64,000 nt of DNA from Cloeon dipterum (lineage: Eukaryota > Arthropoda > Insecta > Ephemeroptera > Baetidae): the NCBI RefSeq assembly GCF_949628265.1, contig NC_088789.1, positions 16,918,886 through 16,982,885 on the forward strand. The letters run 5' to 3'. Shown one piece after another: positions 11,796 to 24,067 of this stretch (its first letter is position 1; each line of letters begins with the position of its first letter). The position numbers and the translations under genes were made by a program. The notes below the pieces were generated by a model. That model was given only the letters and a program-made list of their open reading frames with translations, did no database searches and had not been told where the DNA came from.

Positions 11796-12984
11796 GGCAG
11801 GGGTATTTTGCTTGTTGCATATTCACTGCTACGCGAAATAAAGAAAGACAGTTTCATTTTGAAATAGTTAAGATTCCTTAGCGTTTCCCCGTGGGTCTTG
11901 CCGCGGCTTATTCGACGAGACTTCTTTGCTTCTATGTATAGGTGGTACACACACAGCAGCGTGTATTATGGGGATGTATGTGCCGCCGCTGGAAGCGCAG
12001 GGTTTGCTTGGCTGTGCCTGCTTATTATTACAAGAGAGAGAGCCAGAGAGGAAAAGGGAAAGGTGAAGCGCCGCGGTGGCAGACAAAACCCGGCCCTCGC
12101 TCGCCTCGCAAAGCAATCTCTCCGAGGCATTCCCTTCTGTTATTATTCATAATGGAGGAATTATTGCAGTTCTAATCTTAATCACGGTGCCAGGAGAACA
12201 TCCCACTCCGGCAGCCAGCGGAGCTTCACCCACTGAAATTGGAACTGGATATACTAAATGATAAAATAATTAAGTTTATTTATGCTGTGAGAGAAAAACC
12301 TTAATCTTAAATGATGTCTTAATCGGTTTATAAATATGGTTTTTCTTTTAAATGGTCTTTGATCAGAGTGAAAGCGTAAAATCAATTAATTGATGAATTT
12401 AAATGCTGATCCTGCTGTTTAAAAAAAAAATATATTAATAATTCTACAACTGTAAGAAAATACCATCTGCTCATCAGTTAGCAGAATTGCAAGCGATTGT
12501 TGTATCTGATCCTGTTGTCAAACTAAAATGTTTGAAGATTAATATTTTTGCAAAACGTCTTGGGTGTAAAAAAACTTTGCCTATAGAGTGTATAACATAA
12601 TATGATACCAATAGGGAAATGAAATGATGCAAAATGAAACGTGTTTTTATCCCTGTTCGCCAAGGATAATTTATCATTAGACAAAAATTGAATTTAATTT
12701 ATTATTGGTTTATTTCCTTCGATTTAATTACCTATTTGATTTCAATTTTTATAGCGAAATTTATGTTATACTTGCTAAAATAGCATATTATAGTACATTA
12801 CAAAATTAAAAATTGGATTGTGAATATGACTGATTCTGTTTACCATCCACACGCTGAATTTTAATTTCTATTACTTTTAATTAACACTTGAATGTATGCC
12901 CTGTGCAGCCGAATAAAGCACCAGCCAATAATTCTCCGGACTCTGCTGGACCTGGGAAGTTAAATATAATATGACTTACTTAAA

Positions 12985-13076
12985 AAAATACCTATACTAA
13001 AGGCAACAGGGTTCTTGAGGGAGCAAAAAGGCGTTTCGCGACTGTCTTCACTCCGCTTTGTCTCTTTTTATTGATG
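12985..13076 (+). repeat. Dispersed repeat family, short copy
   Basis: It carries GGGAGCAAAAAGGCGT, then CTTCACTCC and TCTCTTTTTA, in the same order as the 3' part of the copy at 47090-47285. A degraded family member, called by block similarity only. Confidence 0.4.
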
Positions 13077-14434
13077 AAATTAGACAGACCATCTTGAATC
13101 ATTTTTAAAGCATTCTTTTAAAGTAGAAAGAATTCATATACCATTTAAAATTTTAAAATTCCAACAATGTAGCCAGCGGCGTGAAATGATTTGCAAGTTA
13201 AACAATGAGAGTTGCTGCGTGGCGTTTGTCTGTATACGCATATTTTCATTGTGCGTGACGTCCGAGCATACTTCTCGCTTCTCGCCTGCGGGTTTGCTGG
13301 ATGCAAGGACAAAGGGGTCATACAATTTTAACCGACGCACATCGCCCATCCCGTGTTGTGCTAAATGTATTTTTTATGAATTTATTTTTCGCCCAGCAGC
13401 TAGCAGCTCGGTGGCATTGGCGAGACTCGGAAAAGCTTTTTCTCTCGTCCGGTCGGCAGTGCCGGGGCCTCATTCTCACATGCAGTGGCGGCGGCAGCAG
13501 CTTTTACTACCCCAAGGGATCACGGCAGGCAGCTCTCCTTGTGTTTTATTTCTCTATTTTATGTATGTACGAGTACACATAGGCGGATAGTGAGTGTATT
13601 TTTTGCTCTCAGCCCCTGCAGTCCGTTTGCATAAAAGTAGCCATGACGCGACCAGCTTGTCAATTTAGTGAGAGACCCTCGCTGCTCCGCGCGATGTCCC
13701 CTGCCTGCTGCTCCACTTGTTCCGGGGCTGGTTTCTTTTTTTTACGTCGCTTCAACACACAGAGAGCAGCTTTTATTTTATGGGCGCGGGGTGGAGTTGT
13801 CGGAAATAAAACACTCACCCGCTGACCAATAGAACCGGCCGGCCGTAAATGCCAGCCAGCACAAAAAGCGGCCCCGAGTCCGTTTTTTCGCGCCCCCTCC
13901 GCCGCTGCTTGATTATTTGTGTAGGGGATGCTTTTCCCAGGTGGCTACTTGCTATCCCCGCGGCTTTTCTCTTTTATCACGTCTTTAGAAGGCAAAACTT
14001 CCCGGGCCGGACATAAGATGCCGGGGGTTGGCCCGCCATAATTCTGCTCACAGCTTTTTTTCCAAACGCCCATTCTCTCGTTGGCAATGATGCCCAGCCT
14101 GATGATAATTTATTCATGCTGACCATTTGAGAGCGAGCGGCTTCCATTTTTTATGAGCGGGTCGCTCGAATAACGAGTTTCCGTGCGCATAGGGTGCGGC
14201 GTGAAAGAAAACATTTCGCTATGGCTCACCTGCTCTAGGTCAAATAACAAATGTCTCTGACCGTTTCTCATTGCAAAAATTCAAATTAACAAGGTTCGGT
14301 TGGCAGCCCTAAGCAGAAACTCATTAAATCTATTTAAATTGATTTAATTCCGAACGAAAGCATGCAAATCGGAGAGAGCGGCATAAAAAGGCTCTAATAT
14401 ATATCTATATATATGTTCGAGAAATCATTGACAC

Positions 14435-14500
14435 TGATTGGCTGACGTAACGCGCATGTCAGCAGTTTCTCGATCTAAGGAATGCAGCTCACACGCGTTT
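14435..14500. repeat. Short dispersed repeat shared with 58240-58318
   Basis: GCTGACGTAACGCG, then TGTCAGCAG and a TCGATC...GCAGCTCACACG block, are spaced as in the EML intron copy at 58240-58318. It contains a small internal palindrome (CTGACG...GTCAG). Confidence 0.4.
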
Positions 14501-14561
14501 TATCGTCTTTCTCCTATTTAAGTGTTATTATCCGTAATTAAATCGATTAAAATCAACTTTT

Positions 14562-14740
14562 AATGGGTTACTGCAATCGTAAATTGATATTTCAACTCTT
14601 TACTTGCAAATAGATACCAAACGATCGATTTTCCGCTCATTTGTATATAGTATAGCAGTAAAGTAAGCGATTTAATAGGCAGTTAACATATATAGGGATG
14701 AAAAAGATGATTTTTTTAGTCCACTTGTCTCTCTTTAAGG
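14562..14740 (+). repeat. Dispersed repeat family, degraded copy
   Basis: Ordered blocks (CAACTCTTTACTTGCAAATAG, CCGCTCATTTGTA, AAGCGATTTA, AGTCCACTTGTCTCTCTTTA) match the copies at 31250-31440 and 47090-47285. Confidence 0.5.
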
Positions 14741-14931
14741 GCCCCAATGCTGAGCATTTTGTTTCTCAAAAACGAACAATTTAGATACCTTTTCTCTTAT
14801 TTAAATTTAGTAATTTTTGTTGGATACTATACAATAAAGCTAATACACAAAAAGAGATTATATATCGACCTGAAAAGTTGAAACTGGCCAAAAATTAGCC
14901 CTTTTATATAAGACTATAATTTGGTAATGAC

Positions 14932-15140
14932 TGCCAGCCGCCGTGAATCTGGCTAACCTGCGCCAGCCGCCGGTGAAAAAGGGTTAAAAATTAAAAAAAG
15001 TGCAGGAGTAAAAATATCATCCGCGATCCGCGGGGCGTTATAAGCGCTGTTCAAACTTCGCACGTTTAAAATTGTCAGCTGCGCCAACCACCGGTGAAAA
15101 TGGTCAGCCGCCGCCTTTAATCTCTCGGCTAAGACCTCTA
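14932..15140 (-). mobile_element. Non-autonomous element, AGAGGTCTCAGCC family, with 8-bp direct repeats
   Basis: Its right end CTCGGCTAAGACCTCTA is the inverted family terminus with one change. The body (GCCAGCCGCCGTGAATCTGG, CTAACCTGCGCCAGCCGCCG) matches 6813-7081. GTAATGAC lies directly on both sides (14924-14931 and 15141-15148). The left end lacks the conserved terminus, as the right end does in the 6813 copy. No coding capacity. Confidence 0.7.
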
Positions 15141-15148
15141 GTAATGAC

Positions 15149-18100
15149 ACTAGAATTTTTCAAATTAGTGGGTCAGGGTGGCAAGTTAAAATCTCATTAT
15201 TGTTCAGAATAATTTTTTCGTTCATTAGACCGTCGCAAATCAGGCTTATCCAAACGCCTCATTAAGAAATTTCCCGCTGCTTGCACACAATTTATTCTGG
15301 ATTCCTAGTCAAAAAGCAGCTTATACGTATATTAAGTTCGGGTCCTCACGCGGCAAATCCCTCTTTCAATTGCGACCGCGCTTTCGGTTAGTTTTTTGTG
15401 CGTGCATGCACCCGTTGTGCATCGGAAAGAGTTGCGAGGGCATCTTTTTTTGTGAACAGCTGGACCCCAGCCGAGTGGCGATATATTCATAGTCAAATGC
15501 GTTGGTTTCTCTTGGCATGATTGTGCGAAATATGCATTCAGAGAGAAGGGTTCAGATGGAACGCGGAGAGGGTTGCTCGGGGGGTGGCGTTTCGTTTTTT
15601 GTATATATAGTTCGACGCCCGTGTACCAATATTCTTTAAGCTAATATGAATATTTGGAACTCATTTTAATTATTTTTTCTGCTGGTTTTAGTGTTCGGAA
15701 TCACCTTGAATTGCTTGACTAGATAATCTCATCGCATATGCAGCTGGTTGCATTTAAACTGCAGCTTGTTTTGAATAAAGGGCAAGCTGTCGATGTACCA
15801 TTCTTTGCTTTGCTTTGTTCACCTTGTTCATCAAGATAAGGCGCGCAAGAGTGAAACTCTTGTCGCACTCGACTGGAAGCACTATATGATTTGATGACAT
15901 GATTACAAGTCGAAATTGCTGCAGGTTTTTACGCCAGTGGGGAAATAAATTGCAGAGCGTCCAATTCTGGCACATGGCAGAGCAGTCTTATGAAAAATGC
16001 ACAAGCCGTGTGCGTCTCTCTCGCCTTTATTTATGGTAATGGATGACATGTGATTGGGTTTACTCGAACAAGCCATAATACTGCACTGAATACACAGCAA
16101 CACACACATGTGGCACAAAAGCATAATGTGGATCACCCGCGTGCATAGCAGCAGCCAGTGTCAATATCGCACGGAAGATTCAAAAGGAAAGCCTGCACCC
16201 CAGGACGATTCATATCGGTGATGCGTCCGCGGCCAGAGTCCTGCTGCCGATCGCCAATAAATTTTAAATTGAACTCTCTTCTGTCATGGATTACAACAAA
16301 AGTTTAATGCGTCTCACGCTTTAGGGTGCGGCATAAAAAACTGCCGCGCCGCTAGTCCGGATGAGCGAGGGGCGACCCTCGAAAAAAGAAAAGGGACGGC
16401 CAGACAGCGCCAGACTTTTTAATGCATTAAACTTTGATCCATTTTATTTGGAACGAACTCGTTCAAACGCTTCATTCATGCGCGTCAACAACCAAAAAAT
16501 ATATTATTCGCTGGTCAATTTTTTTTTCAAATCAGACCGATTTTCAGCACATATATAAACTCAATTGTATTAATTAAAAGAAGGAAAAATAAATTTGCTA
16601 ATAGTTTTATTTATTTTATTCAACTAGAGATTCGTTAGCAAAAAATCCAGAATGTTGATCGAAATATTAAAACAGCACTCACATAAAAAATCTCGGTCGT
16701 TTTTTTGTAACAAAATGCAACCATGCTCAAATAACACACCCCTTTATTCAATCTGTACACAAGTATCAGCCGGATTGACAGGCACTGTAAAATACTGCGT
16801 TAGGGTCAGAGGTTAGCAAAATTTTCGTTTTGTAAAGGAGATTCGAATACAACAACGCACGAGAGAGGATAAAAAGAGCACGCAGCACTCTTTTCGTGAC
16901 GGTTAAAAGCAATATATATCGAACTGAGTGTTACAAACTTCAATTTATTGTGTGAATTCATGCTTTTATTGTTTCTTTTTTTTAACATATTTTGATTATT
17001 ATATATATGTGGCACTTCCACGCCAGAAAAGTGTTAATTATGGGCTCTCATTTTGTTTGAGACTGCGTGTGCTTCGCAAATTTCACACAAAGGACGCTTT
17101 TATTTGAAATAAGTGTCATCACAGCATCAGTTCAATTAATACGCACGCTGTACACGCGACTTTTAATGGAAAAGGGTGAGAGAAAAGTGTCTGAAAATGA
17201 AAATTTTCATCACGGCCGCCGCTCAAGCTTCTTGCAGCGTGGTTTTGAAAAGAAAAAGCTCTTATACGCGCAGTGCAAAATGTGTTTTCTTTTTTGTATT
17301 TTTTCAGTCCAGGCGGCACGCAGCCAATTAAACGCATTGAAAGAAGCGTGCGCGTACGAAGAGTGCGTAAATACGTTCGTATGAGTTGCACAGAGGGTGC
17401 TAATTAGCACCGCACCGCGCAAGCAGTGCCACTGAATGGCCCAAAGCGTCTGTTCATCTCCACTCCAACTGCAGCAGCCCCTCGATAAAAGCGCTAATTA
17501 ACAAATTATTTTATTAATTAGAGCGTGGTCCACGGATTCTTTTCGACGTGTATGACTCAAGTGGCCACGGTGAATTCTAAAAGGCAAATAATCGTTCACT
17601 GCAATAAGATAGAGATTTCGACACCGTGAACGTTCTCTAAAAATATGTAACCAGTATATTATTAAATAGTAAAAGGTACAAAAGATTAACTAATTAAAGG
17701 GTGTTTCCACGAGAGATTCGCCATTTCCCATCTTTTTTAGCACTTGTTTTATTTTTGTATGCTGCTAAGGGCACTTTGAGTAGGTGCTATAAGAACCAGA
17801 CGCAAAAATGTGAGCCCGTTTTTCCGGAAAATCAGGGCAAAATCTGGGAAAATCAAAATCAGGGAGCCATGCCTAGAAATATTCATAGGTTGAAATTTTT
17901 AGTTTTTGAGACACACAGAAGAGCAAAAGTTGAAAAACGGGTGTGTGTGTTTTTAGGTGATAGAAAATCAGTATTGCACGATCGGTTGATTTTTACCAGG
18001 GAAAACATTATGCTTGAGTCACCCCTGAGGTAAGATATAAAAACAATCAGAATGACAGGCGAGAAATCGAAATCTATCATAGTAGCTCTTTAACGATCAA

Positions 18101-18976
18101 AATTATTAATTTAATAATAATTAGAGATAAATGTTTGGCAGTTACCACTAGAAATTGATTCAATGAACCACCTGCTTGAGTCAACAATGAAGAACGTTCA
18201 TTTAAGATCCAATAACGAACAATTTCAGCAAAGTTAACGCATTTACTTTTTAGTCTACCAAAGGTGAAAACGAATAAAAAAATATCTTTTTAATGACGTT
18301 CAATTAAAAAAAAACACCAATGTTTTGTTTGCATCATAAATTAAATGCAGTCAAGACGGCGCAAACACGGGCGGTGACATCATATATAAATAGTCGGCCG
18401 CTAACTTCTTGTCCGCGAGCAATGCAAATAAATGCGGCGGCCGGAGCATATCACCCACAAACACACAGACGTAAAGTTGGGGAAATATCCGAGAAAAAGT
18501 GGAAAAAGTTACATTTCTATTGGCTACTTTTATGCCAGCAGGGCCAATGGTAGCGCCCACATGTCCGGCCGGGCACACGCAGGGAGAGGGTGAGTGGCAT
18601 GAATCATGCATGTTTGGATGGCTTCCACCCTCTAACTTCTGTCCTGCCAGGGGTGGGCTTTCAGATGGGGATAAAAGTAGCCAGGGGTTGCGAAAAACTA
18701 TCCCGGAATAGAGATGGGCTTTAAGGGGGGTGCATCTTTTTACATCCCCATGTATAAAAAATAATAGATGTGTCGTCTCCTCAAGGTGTAGCGAGCGAGC
18801 CAGGCCGGCCGACGCTCCGCACCACCACCGCTGGCTCGGAATTTTGACCGACTCGAGCGAGAGCTGCGTGTTTTGCTTCTGCATTATTAGTGTTCGCTCC
18901 GACTAAATTTGAGTTGGGCTCGATCAAAAAGAAAAGGTATCGGCTTCTCTATATATGGGTTAATCACGTTTACGTG
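15149..18976. other. Gene-free region
   Basis: No supported exon or RNA gene. The sequence CAGGGTGGCAAG near 15175 resembles the end of the hAT-like element at 18986 but has no partner. The short open frames are unlinked. Confidence 0.4.
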
Positions 18977-18985
18977 AAAAGAGGC

Positions 18986-19628
18986 CAGGGTGGCGTGAAC
19001 ATTTCCACCAAATCCTCATCACATATGACAAAATACTCACGGATGATTACATTTTTATGGTAATCATCAATGTTTTAATTCAACGTTTGCAGGGAAAGTC
19101 ATTTTTTCGGCACGACGTGTCGAATTTTCGACCGAATGATTTGGCATTAAGACCTAATTCCACCCTCAGGAATTGATTTGCACTGTCAAAAAAACAAATT
19201 AATCTGAGTTAGGAACAATTTTGAAAAAAAATCTGCCAATTTGACACGACGACCGCTTTGCAAGTGTGTTGGTTGATGCGTGTTTTTCTGTAGAGCTATT
19301 TATTGTAAATGTATCTGTGCATGTGTGCGGTTATTTTCTCATTTCTCCCCCTTGCGACTATTTCTGCGTTTCGTGGCTCGCATGCCGTATTAGAAAGGAT
19401 GCCATTAGAAAAGCGGCGAGCAGTCGTGTTGCGCGACACAAAGTCCGACGACTCGGCTCTGGCTTTTTCAACTTTTGTGTTGGCACGGAGAGATTGGTGG
19501 AGACGGGCGCGCGCGTCTGAATTATGCGGAAGCACTCGCTCGTGGGCGGCATTACCATAAAAATGTAATCATCCGTGAGTATTTTGTCATATGTGATGAG
19601 GATTTGGTGGAAATGTTCACGCCACCCT
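18986..19628. mobile_element. hAT-like non-autonomous element with 78-bp terminal inverted repeats
   Basis: The left repeat 18987-19064 (AGGGTGGCGTGAACATTTCC... to TTTTTATGGTAAT) is matched in reverse complement by 19551-19628 with almost no change. Flanks AAAAGAGGC (18977-18985) and AAAAGTGGC (19629-19637) agree at 8 of 9 bases and look like an aged target-site duplication. The CAGGGTGGC start and the 8-9-bp duplication are typical of hAT elements. The 490-bp interior has no transposase. It carries at 19105-19190 a segment also found at 61813-61940. Confidence 0.72.
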
Positions 19629-19637
19629 AAAAGTGGC

Positions 19638-21512
19638 AATTTCATGGCTATTATTCGGGCACGCGGGCTGCACTTTTTCATCCGTGTTCGTTTGCGAGAG
19701 GACAGTTTCGCGCCATAAAACGTGAAAAATTACTCTGATGTGCTATAGCTTCTCTCGCACTTAAATTCTAAAATATGTGCGCTTTTTTCTAGTAAGGCAG
19801 AAATACATAGTGCTGAAATGGAATCAATCTCGTGAAGCAAATCTTTCTGAAAGAAGAACTCTGAAAGATACACTGTATAGGGGATGAGAATGGATCACTG
19901 CAATCTTTTTTCCTTTTAATGATGGCTGTTAAAATTAGATCATATTATATTAAATTGAGATGGGGGCTTTCAAGTAAATAAATTTAAATCAAGCAATCAA
20001 GAAAGTGTTCCATATTGACCGAATGACAATTATGTTTCACATTATGCTTTCTTTCTCGAAACAATTACCAGTATGTCCAGCACGTATTTCGCTTGATTTC
20101 TATCTTGTCGAGAGCCAATTTTCTCATCCCCAATTGCGCATAAATTTATAAGAGTATCATAGGTAAAATGATTTTTCATGATTCTGCAATACAGATCCAC
20201 TTTAAGAAAATCAAATAATTTAATTTTTAACATTTCAGCGCTATACTTTCGTGAGCTGTTGCTAAAAACTTCCAAACGTTTTTCTTTTCTTCTTCTTGTA
20301 AGCTAAAAACATTGACAACTTCCCAGTTTCTTTGCAAAATGACTGCGATCCTTTCGCATCTTGAGGTTCGCATGGTTTGCACTCGAGCCGACTTCCGCCT
20401 CACAAAGGACGACAAAAGGAGGCGTGTGTGTGTGATATATAATGGTGCGAAATATGAATAAATAATAGAGGAACACGTCTCTGGCCTTTCTGTCAAGCAA
20501 GCGGAACCGAAGAGCGGTCCGTCGTCGACCTCTCTTCGCTCACTCTTTCATGCGTCTCCGAAATCAATTTTCCTCCTTTCCTGCGTCCGTCCGTCCGCCC
20601 GCCAGCCAGCCGACAATGCGCTCAGTCGCCCAGCTACAAAGTGGACTGTGTGCGCCGCAGGAAAAGTGGTGCATGCAGATGTCAAACTTGATTTCCTCTC
20701 TCCTTTCGATAATTTGTCATCGGCGTGGCTCAACATATTTTTGACAGCCGCCTTTTCTTATTCCTCTCGCCGGGCGGCTGCGGCGAGGCCTTAACTTTAT
20801 CCGCCCTTGTCCTGCAGCAAGAAGTTAGTTTGGTCGGCGCGGCCCTTTTTGTTGTGACAAACGCACAAGTTGTCAAAGAGCGATGAAGAGAAAGGTCCAC
20901 ACACCCTGCGCCCCGCTGCCGATGCGGGCGGGCTTGCTTGTCGCAAACTTCCAAAGTGGTGCGGTCTTGCGCCTCTTTTTTCAGCCCCGGTCTTGTGCAG
21001 TATACGCCTGGATGAAAAGGGAAAGTAGTATAAAGTGCCTTTTTGGACCGATGGACAAACACGGCCGGGGGAGATAAACTTCTGCCCGCCTCAATTTTCT
21101 ATTAGGTCCTCGGTCAATTTACATCCCTCACGCGTGCACCGATTGTTCGCAACCATCAGAATGTATAGTATGACTGTGCGACTTACATTCTGAATGGGTA
21201 GCAAAAGGGAACAATTTGAGTTATATAAAAATTATCTCACACTGGTCAGCTTGTTTTAGCCCCTCATCATTAGCATTGCTCTTTGTATACCTATGAAAAA
21301 AGGTGAAGACGTGGGAAATATATTGAGTCTATTCGGTGGTTATTGTTCGAAAATGTACGCAGCTCTGCAAAATTGCTAATTATATTAAAACTCTGATCCT
21401 AGTAAGTGTTCATTTTAATTGATTTTGGTTTCCTATCAATTTAGATTGAAAAGTAATATTACTGCGGATCAGCAGAGCAACAATGCCCCGGACATCCCCA
21501 CATTCAGAACAA
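19638..21512. other. Gene-free region
   Basis: Unique DNA with GC-richer patches (about 20.5-21.1 kb). I see no exon chain, and the short open frames do not link to each other. Confidence 0.4.
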
Positions 21513-21869
21513 TTAAAACAAAAATAACATATATTTAATTTGTAACAGAGGGAAAATAATAAGTCTATCTGTAAAAAATATCTGGCTAACTTTTTGTTTG
21601 CATGCACTCGAGCTTTCGTTCATGCACAGATTCGGCGACAAGTTGTTCCATAGACGATAGCACTGCTCAGGCACTGTTACACTTACTAAGGGGGCCAGAA
21701 GGCGCATTCGATGCGCCCGCGACCTGCTTAACAAATAATTGATATCATGCAAATATTCAGGACAGTTATTAAACGAAATTTTATTTAGCAAAAAATTGTG
21801 TACATCACATTTTAATGAAATTAATTCCTTCTGTATTTGAAAAATGCGATCACTCGAGGTTGTTTTCAT
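21513..21869 (-). pseudogene. Remnant of a non-LTR retrotransposon reverse transcriptase C-terminus
   Basis: On the minus strand an open frame of about 118 codons contains RSRAHRMRLLAPLVSVTVP followed by YRLWNNLSPNL. It has the order and spacing of the conserved tail after the RT domain in LINE ORF2 proteins: an RSR turn, then a basic/hydrophobic strand, then xLWNxLP. Catalytic motifs (YADD) are absent and there is no upstream RT frame, so this is a 5'-truncated relic. The clade (CR1, Jockey or L2-like) cannot be set from so little. Confidence 0.5.
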
Positions 21870-24049
21870 GTTGGATTCTCTTTTATTGACAACGAGGATG
21901 AAGTCTGGTTTTAATTATATCCAACATTAATTCCTTCTGCATTACCAATAAGGGCACAGTCCGACAAGATAAAGTCTTGGCCTGACCCGAAAAAAGTCAG
22001 ATATGCAACCCGCACTGACAGACTGTTCGGCGGCATGGCTTCCCTCCCACTACAAGGCGTAGGTAGGCGATACAAAAGATTTAAATTATGATATTTATCA
22101 TGTTTTTATTAATCTAAAATCATTCCGGCTTTTCCGTCCTGGCCTCTAAATTCGATACTTAAAAAGTTTCTTGAATTCAAATTTTCGACCGAGTGATTCA
22201 ACTGCCTCAGATCATCCATATCGACGCTCAGATCAAATATGAAATTCTACTTTTAGTAGCTCAGATCGATGAAGAAGTGCACACGAATATAATTATTCAC
22301 TCCAAACGAAAATGTTAGCATCTGACATGTTCCTTGTGAATATGAATACGAATATAAAAGAAAATATGAAATATGAGGTGCTCATATTCCTCACTGTAGC
22401 CCCGTCTTCTGAAATCGGCGGCGCTAATTCTGCTCCTTTGGGTGGCGGCGGGTGAAATATGAAGAAAAGCACAGCAGCAGCCAGTTTAGCAGCTCAAACT
22501 CGCCACAATCTCTTAAGATAAGGAATTGCAAAGTAAGGAGAGCGAGAGCAAGAGTGTACACAAGGGGGGCGAGGGTGGATCTATCTGCTCAAGGGCGCTG
22601 CCGGGTGCGAAAGGGTGCACCGAGAGAAAAGCTCTAAGTTACACAAGACGGAAGGCCGGTCGGTCGGTGCGGGGGTGTGTGTTTGGTCGGTGGCACCCTC
22701 GGCTTAAGTCCGGCACGCCTATCGACCAGCAGCTTTCAAGGGTCAGCGCTTAAATTGTAAGAGAGAACCCCTTGCTTTTGTTAATGACGGACCTTTATTC
22801 CGAGGCGCGCCTAATCCTGGCCGGAGCATTAATCATTTCGCCATTATACACCCAGAGGGAGTGACATTCAATTAGACTCGCACTTATTTTCAATTGCCGC
22901 GCGCGAGTCCGGCCGAAAGGCACGAGGGGACACAGATAGAAGCTCATTGAGTGGAAATTTATGCGAGGGACGCGCTTTTCTTGGCCGCAAGCCACGCGAT
23001 TGCATAAAAGTGTCGAATTACGGCGGCAGCGATATTCGGTGCGGTGGTGAAAAAAATGCTTCTCGCTGCAAACATCAGCTTCTTCAATTTATGCCGCACC
23101 TAACATTTTAAAAGCCATTTAATGAAAATTTTCCATTTGCGTAATTAAGCTCTTGAGTGACGGCGCAATAAGGAAATTTCTCCACTCGTGCAGCGATGCG
23201 GCCGCCGCGAGATGTATAGGACGCGCGCTCTAAGTGTGCTTACTTAGTTCTTGAAAAAATCCACCGTGGACTTATCGCTCCGCATCTCGGCAGCCACGCG
23301 TGGATTCATTAAGCTCTCTAAAACGCAATTAAAGCAGCTCCCGACAGCGCATTAGCTCGGATAATTATTGTCTCTTCGGAGAGAGGAAAAATCAACATTA
23401 TTAAAATCCACGCACATCAGGGTCTAAGAAGGGAATTGTTGTTAAAGGTCGTTGAGCCCAGCAGCAGCAAATATTGAAAATCTTTCAGGAAAATATTAAA
23501 TTCGACCATTGATGCTTTCTTGCAGTACATATTTGTTGCTATCTCTGAAATTATCGATAATAGCTCATCTGCTCTGCAAAATAAAAGCTTGTGGAAATTG
23601 CATCTCTCAACTGGCGTGCGCTCAATTGTTTAGATGAATGGACCGACTTCGATTGAATTTTCAACCGGGTATATACATGCGTATATGCTTGCGCGGGGGA
23701 AGCTCATAGGAAATCACAAATTACTTTAATGGCTTCATTTTTCTCATTCCATTATTGCATCTCGAAGGGGGTTTTCAACAACGGCGAACCGATCTCGTCG
23801 TTTCACGATGTCAAAATAGACGGCGAGCCTTCCAATTTGTGATTACATGACGCAAGACTGCCATTGGATATTTATAATGAAAGGGATGCGCGACGCGCTG
23901 GCGAGATCAAATTTTGTTGTCTTCTGACGGCATGATTGCGCTTTGTGCCGGGATTTTTGCGTGGAACACATAAAAGTATTGAGTTTCAAATGCGATGACG
24001 GCATTTTGAAAGCAAGACGTGCGGGTATGGATTTCATAAATTAGACGCG

Positions 24050-24067
24050 AAGAGAGAGAGAGAGAGA
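24050..24067. repeat. Microsatellite (GA)n
   Basis: Nine uninterrupted GA units. Confidence 0.85.

Larger units (their letters stand above)
9904..14923. other. Gene-free region, unique DNA with patches of high GC
   Basis: I found no exon chain or known RNA gene. It alternates AT-rich stretches with GC- and CpG-richer patches (about 10.9-11.2, 11.5-12.1 and 13.2-14.3 kb). It holds a TG microsatellite and pieces of two old dispersed repeat families (near 12990 and 14435-14740). The short open frames are unlinked and look like chance. It may be regulatory DNA, but I cannot show that. Confidence 0.45.

Noticed and set aside
11420-11950. 176-codon open frame on the minus strand
   Set aside because: Contains the TG/CA microsatellite translated as His-Thr; no splice partners and no domain.
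18351-18884. 177-codon open frame on the minus strand
   Set aside because: Odd composition, no domain, no linked exons; chance in GC-rich DNA.
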